From contig CACJWK010000016.1 in NCBI GenBank assembly GCA_902597095.1, forward strand, positions 1-58,067: a stretch of DNA of 58,067 bases, written 5' to 3'. Made by a program: the position numbers and the translations under genes. The DNA is from an uncultured Pseudohongiella sp. Its GTDB lineage: Bacteria; Pseudomonadota; Gammaproteobacteria; Pseudomonadales; Pseudohongiellaceae. The notes under the pieces are model-generated. The model was not told the DNA's origin. It saw nothing but the letters and a program-made list of their open reading frames with translations, and made no database searches. Positions 54,291-58,067 of the stretch are shown piece after piece (position 1 is the stretch's first letter; each line of letters starts with the position of its first letter).

Positions 54291-55739
54291 ATGATGAGAA
54301 TCCTACCCCGCATGATACTGGCGACGACAGCACTCGGATGTTTCGTTTTGCTGCCCGAATCCGCGATGGCACAGCAGGAAAGAAGCTACGACTACTGGCA
54401 GCATCAGCGAGAGATGATAAAAAGAGGCCAGCAAGCCGTCTTTATGTGTAATGGCCTGTTTACCTCTAAGCGCACAATTGAGCAGGTGTATGAAAGGGAA
54501 CTGGCTTTTTTTCCTGACCCGATCGGCACACCGGAGGGTGGCGACTATCATGTTGCCTGGGAAGAGCAGGGCGTTGAGGTAGGCGCTGCTGGACAGGTGC
54601 CAACGATGCGGGCTGTTTTTCGTGAAGGCATTGGCTGCATTATATTGCCTCCTGACCAAACCCTTGCCGATGCAGATCGGCTGCCAGAACTGACGTTGCC
54701 TTATCCGCCGGGTAATCCCTCCCAGATTCCCTGGCCTGATGGTGACCTGGTAGAAGACAAGGCGTTGCCGGCTGAGGTAGACGCTGCCGCCTTGCAGCGC
54801 GCATCAGATTGGGCGTTTGACCGCCCCACACCCGATCAGAGCACGATCAGCCTGATGGTGGTCTATCGGGGTGACATAATCCATGAGCGCTATGCTGATG
54901 GTTTTGACATGACGACAAGAACGCGCACCTGGTCGACGGCCAAGAGTATCGCCGCGACTCTGATTGGCATGCTGGTAGACGAGGGGCGTCTGGAGCTGGA
55001 CGGTCCTCTGGGTTTTGAGTGGCTGCCCGAGACCAGCTCTCCGGAAACCGACCCACGCAATGCGATCACGCTGCGCCACGCGCTGAACATGTCGACCGGG
55101 CTACAATCAATTGACAATAATCGAATGGAGTATGCCACCGGTTCTGGTATGTCCTACTGGGCAGGTGACAGCTCGGTCGAAGATGCCAGAGAGCGCGGTC
55201 TGATACGTGAGCCGGGTACTCGGTGGGATTACGAAAATTATGACACGCTACTCGCCGTTTACGCGATGAAGCTAGCGCTCGGGGGAGAGCGAGAATACGC
55301 GGAGTTTCCCAGAAAGGCGCTATTGGACAAAATCGGCATGAGGAACACGCTAGTGAGCACCGACCGTTTTGGTGATTTTGTTCTGAGCAGCCAGGTTTAC
55401 ACTAACGCGAGAGATCTGGCCCGTTTTGGACTGCTTTATCTACAGAAAGGCGTCTGGAACGGAGAGCGCCTGCTTTCCGAGGAGTGGATTGATTTCGTGA
55501 CCACCCCGGCACCTGCGACAGCGGATATCGGGAATATGTATGGGGGACAGTTCTGGCTGGTGCCGGATGATCGCACAGACGTGCCCGGGGACGCTTATAT
55601 GACGAATGGCAACCGCGGGCAGTTCACGATTATCGTGCCATCTCATGATCTGGTTATTGTGCGCCGAGGTCTTGACTACGGCAGGCAGGGGTTCGATCGC
55701 TGGGGCCTTGCCAGAGAGGTGATTAAAGCGATCAACTGA
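54291..55739 (+). CDS. Secreted serine hydrolase of the beta-lactamase (class C / esterase) family
   Basis: Product of 482 residues with a signal peptide (hydrophobic core about 8-22, cleavage after AMA near residue 27). The active-site motif is S215-T-A-K218, the second motif is Y314-E-N316, and the place of the third (KTG or HxG) is taken by NGNRGQ at 439-444, as in the 6-aminohexanoate-dimer hydrolase and esterase branch rather than true beta-lactamases. About 150 residues between signal and catalytic domain are of unknown fold. Translation is supported by AAGGAG before the ATG. Substrate could be an amide or ester; resistance activity is not implied. It converges with the tectonin-repeat gene. 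Confidence 0.88.
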   Translation: MMRILPRMILATTALGCFVLLPESAMAQQERSYDYWQHQREMIKRGQQAVFMCNGLFTSKRTIEQVYERELAFFPDPIGTPEGGDYHVAWEEQGVEVGAAGQVPTMRAVFREGIGCIILPPDQTLADADRLPELTLPYPPGNPSQIPWPDGDLVEDKALPAEVDAAALQRASDWAFDRPTPDQSTISLMVVYRGDIIHERYADGFDMTTRTRTWSTAKSIAATLIGMLVDEGRLELDGPLGFEWLPETSSPETDPRNAITLRHALNMSTGLQSIDNNRMEYATGSGMSYWAGDSSVEDARERGLIREPGTRWDYENYDTLLAVYAMKLALGGEREYAEFPRKALLDKIGMRNTLVSTDRFGDFVLSSQVYTNARDLARFGLLYLQKGVWNGERLLSEEWIDFVTTPAPATADIGNMYGGQFWLVPDDRTDVPGDAYMTNGNRGQFTIIVPSHDLVIVRRGLDYGRQGFDRWGLAREVIKAIN

Positions 55740-55919
55740 GCGTAGATTGAGCGCGCGGTAAGAGCGCTGCGCAACGGGACATCCGTTTGCCACCCGGCAG
55801 CGCGTGCCCCGGTGTCATGGGCAGCGCCATCAAGCGCGATGGATGCTGCCCCGGCCTGGTCGAGGCCGGTGGTCTGAAAGGCGGCCTCAGAATCGAGCTC
55901 TTAGCAGGCCCGGCCCGGG

Positions 55920-56981
55920 TCAGAGCGCGCGATAGAGCTCAGCATACAGGTTTGTGACCCAGGGGTTGCCGTCAGGGTCGACGCTGATGTCGATGGCGTT
56001 GCCATAAACCTGATCCCAATCCAGTCCGTTCCAGCGGAAGATACTCCGGAGTTTTTCGCTGCCGTCAAATCTGAACTCTGCCGGCGCCACAACATAGACA
56101 GAGCCGTCTGCACCCACTCCGATATCTCCGGCGAATCCCGGCAGCTCCTGCCAGAAGCCCTCTACGAGAGTATAGATGTGGTCGCTCATGCCGACGACCC
56201 ACGGTTGCCCGTTGGGGCCCACATCGATGCGGCTACCGGAGCCGCCATAGTTTATCCAGCCGAGCCCGTTCCACAGATACACGCCTTCATAGGAAGCGAC
56301 CCAGACAGAGCCATCTGCGCCAATGCCGACATCCAGCGCTTCACCCGGTATCCGCTGCCAGTAGCCATCCACCCACCGGTAAATTTCATGATAAAAGTTG
56401 ATAATCCATGGGTTGCCCAGCGGATCGACATCAATTCTCAGAGCACCGCCGGGTACAGCGAAACCGCCATGACGGCTGAGATGGTAAATTCCGAAGCCCC
56501 CCGGTTTAGGGTCTGTACCGATGACCCAGACATCACCGTTAGCACCGATTCCGACGTCGTAGGCGAAACCCGGAAGCTGTTGCCAATAAGGATCAAGTTT
56601 TCCGGGATTGACGCTAAAAGTTACCGGCGCCGGTGAAAGCTCTCCCCAGCCTGTGAGAGTGAAGACACGGTTACCCGTGTTCTTGAATTCAAGCCAGTAG
56701 GTGCTGCCGCCCACGCTCGCTTCAGGAATGTTGAGAACGTCTTCATGAAAAGTCGCTGCCAGCAGACTGCCAGTCGGTCTGATGTTTGCTGAGGCAATCA
56801 ACTCAAAGCGCATCGGCTGACTGTCCTCCAGCAGTCTGAACTCAGCGCTGAACGCTACTTCTCCGGCGATCAGTTCCGGCACAGTCAGTATGCCCTGATG
56901 AAAGTCAGCGACCTGCGCCCGGCTCGCTGAGCTGATCATCAGCACGCACCCGAAGGTCATCAGCTTAAAGTGTCTCCACAT
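55920..56981 (-). CDS. Secreted tectonin-repeat (six-bladed propeller) protein
   Basis: Product of 353 residues with a signal peptide (cleavage after SRA near residue 22). Residues about 23-125 contain two related units (FHQGILTVPELIAGE and FHEDVLNIPEASVGG). From about 132 to the end there are six tectonin-type blades, alternating two forms: DVGIGANGDVWVIG, RIDVDPLGNPWIIN, DVGIGADGSVWVAS, RIDVGPNGQPWVVG, DIGVGADGSVYVVA and DISVDPDGNPWVTN. Tectonin propellers bind sugars or lipopolysaccharide in several eukaryotic lectins; here the ligand is unknown. ATG 56981 has GGAG six bases upstream and is preferred to a TTG at 56996. Function is inferred only as extracellular or periplasmic binding. Confidence 0.85.
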   Translation of the reverse strand: MWRHFKLMTFGCVLMISSASRAQVADFHQGILTVPELIAGEVAFSAEFRLLEDSQPMRFELIASANIRPTGSLLAATFHEDVLNIPEASVGGSTYWLEFKNTGNRVFTLTGWGELSPAPVTFSVNPGKLDPYWQQLPGFAYDVGIGANGDVWVIGTDPKPGGFGIYHLSRHGGFAVPGGALRIDVDPLGNPWIINFYHEIYRWVDGYWQRIPGEALDVGIGADGSVWVASYEGVYLWNGLGWINYGGSGSRIDVGPNGQPWVVGMSDHIYTLVEGFWQELPGFAGDIGVGADGSVYVVAPAEFRFDGSEKLRSIFRWNGLDWDQVYGNAIDISVDPDGNPWVTNLYAELYRAL

Positions 56982-57106
56982 TGCAGGCTCCGGCAATCAA
57001 GTTAATGGCTCTGGCCACTATGCCGAGAGAAGGCTGAACGCTCTCTTAACGGGATTCGCTAAAAAGCCTGGAGGTCTTGCAGTGTCTGAACAGGCAACGG
57101 TGGTCT

Positions 57107-57448
57107 TTAGACCGCATCGCTGATACTTGAGAGGTTGAAGTTTGAAACCTTGAGGGTAGGCACGACAATCGGGGTGCTGACAGAACTGTTCTCGGAAGCT
57201 GCTACTCTGACGCTGGGTCCGAGCATTTCAACATTCTGAAGCATTTCCACCAGCGACTGATTGAAACGAAAGTTGGTGACAGGCCTTGCTATCCGGCCAT
57301 TCTCGATCAGAAAGGTGCCATCGCGGGGCAGGCCGGTGTAGGAGATACTTCTGGGATTCAGCCCGCGAATATACCAGAAGCGCGTGATCAGCACGCCCCG
57401 CTCCGTACTCGCGATCATCTCGTCCAGACTGTCATCGCCTCCTGCCAA
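57107..57448 (-). pseudogene. TldE/PmbA-family protein, C-terminal fragment
   Basis: About 113 codons encode the C-terminal end of a TldD/PmbA-family metalloprotease-like protein: STERGVLITRFWYIRGLNP, TGLPRDGTFLIENGRIARPV, NFRFNQSLVEMLQNVE and a terminal SISDAV. The reading frame starts abruptly at the junction with the divergent tldD fragment, with a stop codon immediately upstream and only a TTG as possible start, so about 330 N-terminal residues are missing. The matching N-terminal part appears to be the plus-strand gene at 57973. Confidence 0.8.
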
Positions 57449-57957
57449 TCATTAAGGACGGCCTCTTTGTTGACTATCAGACCACCCGGGAACAGGCCGC
57501 CTGGATCTCTCAGTATACCGGCATCGAACGCAGTCACGGTTGTTCCTATGGCCAGAACTGGGAGTCCATGCCATTCCAGCGCATGCCCAATGTGAGCATG
57601 CTACCCGGCGAAGCCAATCTCAGTGAAAACGATGTCATAGCTGCAACAGAGCGGGGAATACTGATCGAAGGGCGAGGCTCGTATTCTATCGACCAGCAAC
57701 GCTACAACATTCAGTTTGGCGGGCAGGTATTCTGGGAAATCCGCAACGGACGAAAGTTTCAAATGCTGCGCGATGTCGCCTACGTCGGCCGCACGCCTGA
57801 ATTCTGGAACTCCCTCGATGTAATCGGTGGCGCACAGACTTATTATCTTGGCGCTTCTTTTGGTGATGCCAAAGGACAGCCGATTCAGGTTAATGCCGTT
57901 TCTCACGGCTGTCCTATCTCTTTGTTCAGAGATATTGACATCATTAACACCGCTTAA
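57445..57957 (+). pseudogene. TldD-family protein, C-terminal fragment
   Basis: Homology to TldD-type proteins begins near 57445 with PIIKDGLFVDYQTTREQAAW and continues through RMPNVSMLPGEANLS, AATERGILIEGRGSYSID, FGGQVFWEIRNGRKF and AVSHGCPISLFRDIDI to the stop at 57957. There is no start codon at the break; the first ATG is at 57568, well inside the conserved region. The N-terminal two thirds are absent. A tldE-like gene begins 15 bases later, the usual operon order. TldD/TldE form a heterodimeric protease that trims peptides such as microcin B17. Confidence 0.82.
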
Positions 57958-57972
57958 AGGTCATCCGAAACT

Positions 57973-58067
57973 ATGGTAGAAGCAAAAGGACTTTCTGAAA
58001 GCGACATCAGGACCCTGTGTGACACCGTCATGCGTTTATCGCAGGCCGATCACTGTCGCGTCAATGT
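57973..58067 (+). CDS. TldE/PmbA-family protein, N-terminal part (runs off the window)
   Basis: ATG 57973 opens a frame reading MVEAKGLSESDIRTLCDTVM and RLSQADHCRVNV, consistent with the start of TldE/PmbA proteins, and continues past the window edge. Position, 15 bases after the tldD stop, fits the tldD-tldE operon. Its C-terminal end probably corresponds to the fragment at 57107-57448 on the other strand. Confidence 0.65.
   Translation, partial: MVEAKGLSESDIRTLCDTVMRLSQADHCRVN

Noticed and set aside
55851..55869. GC hairpin (CCGGCCT/AGGCCGG) between the hydrolase and tectonin genes as a terminator
   Set aside because: No T-run on either side, so not called as a terminator although it lies between convergent genes.

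Overview
The window is about 58 kb of a free-living gammaproteobacterial chromosome centred on the replication origin. Gene content and order (def-fmt-rsmB-trkA, glyQ-glyS-gmhB-plsC, gyrB-recF-dnaN-dnaA / oriC / rpmH-rnpA-yidD-yidC-mnmE-mnmG-rsmG-parA-parB-atpIBEFHAGDC-glmU, plus polA-engB-cytochrome c4-dsbA) closely follow the origin region of Pseudomonas-type genomes, so I infer a member of the broad Pseudomonadales and probably an aerobic respirer. The host cannot be named from sequence alone. No rRNA, tRNA, insertion sequence, prophage or CRISPR array was seen.

Layout. 1-2.7 kb: a truncated GspL/PilM-like gene, dsbA and a diheme cytochrome c4 on the minus strand, with a 504-bp non-coding gap. 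2.9-6.6 kb: engB and polA converge, and a frameshifted C-terminal remnant of a zinc-binding protein (znuA) lies just upstream of polA. 6.8-14 kb: a respiratory block. cyoE-sco on the minus strand diverges from a terminal oxidase operon: subunit II fused to a diheme cytochrome c, subunit I, two subunit III-family proteins, and subunit IV, ended by a strong terminator. 14.2-22 kb: hemF-aroE diverge from def-fmt-rsmB-trkA-trkH. 22-27.4 kb: an LpxL-like acyltransferase diverges from glyQ-glyS-gmhB-plsC. 27.4-33.7 kb: dnaA-dnaN-recF-gyrB on the minus strand, with two parS-like sites inside recF. 33.7-34.1 kb: oriC with DnaA boxes. 34.1-43 kb: rpmH to parB on the plus strand. 43.1-52 kb: the complete F1Fo ATP synthase operon and glmU. 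52-58 kb: an accessory-looking end with a HexR-type regulator, a FemAB-like acyltransferase, a secreted beta-lactamase-family hydrolase, a secreted six-repeat tectonin protein and a rearranged tldD/tldE pair.

How it works together. The left part supplies aerobic electron transfer: cytochrome c4, Sco copper chaperone, heme O synthase and oxidase. The middle holds replication initiation, segregation, translation maturation and membrane-protein insertion genes. The right part uses the proton gradient through ATP synthase and makes the UDP-GlcNAc wall precursor.

Most unusual observations: PolA has lost three of four proofreading-exonuclease metal ligands while keeping its 5' nuclease and polymerase motifs; znuA has decayed to a C-terminal stub beside polA; and at the right edge the C-terminal part of a tldE-like gene is joined head-to-head to the C-terminal part of a tldD-like gene, exactly the pattern expected if one internal segment of a tldD-tldE operon were inverted (a real or switchable inversion, or an assembly chimera near a contig end).
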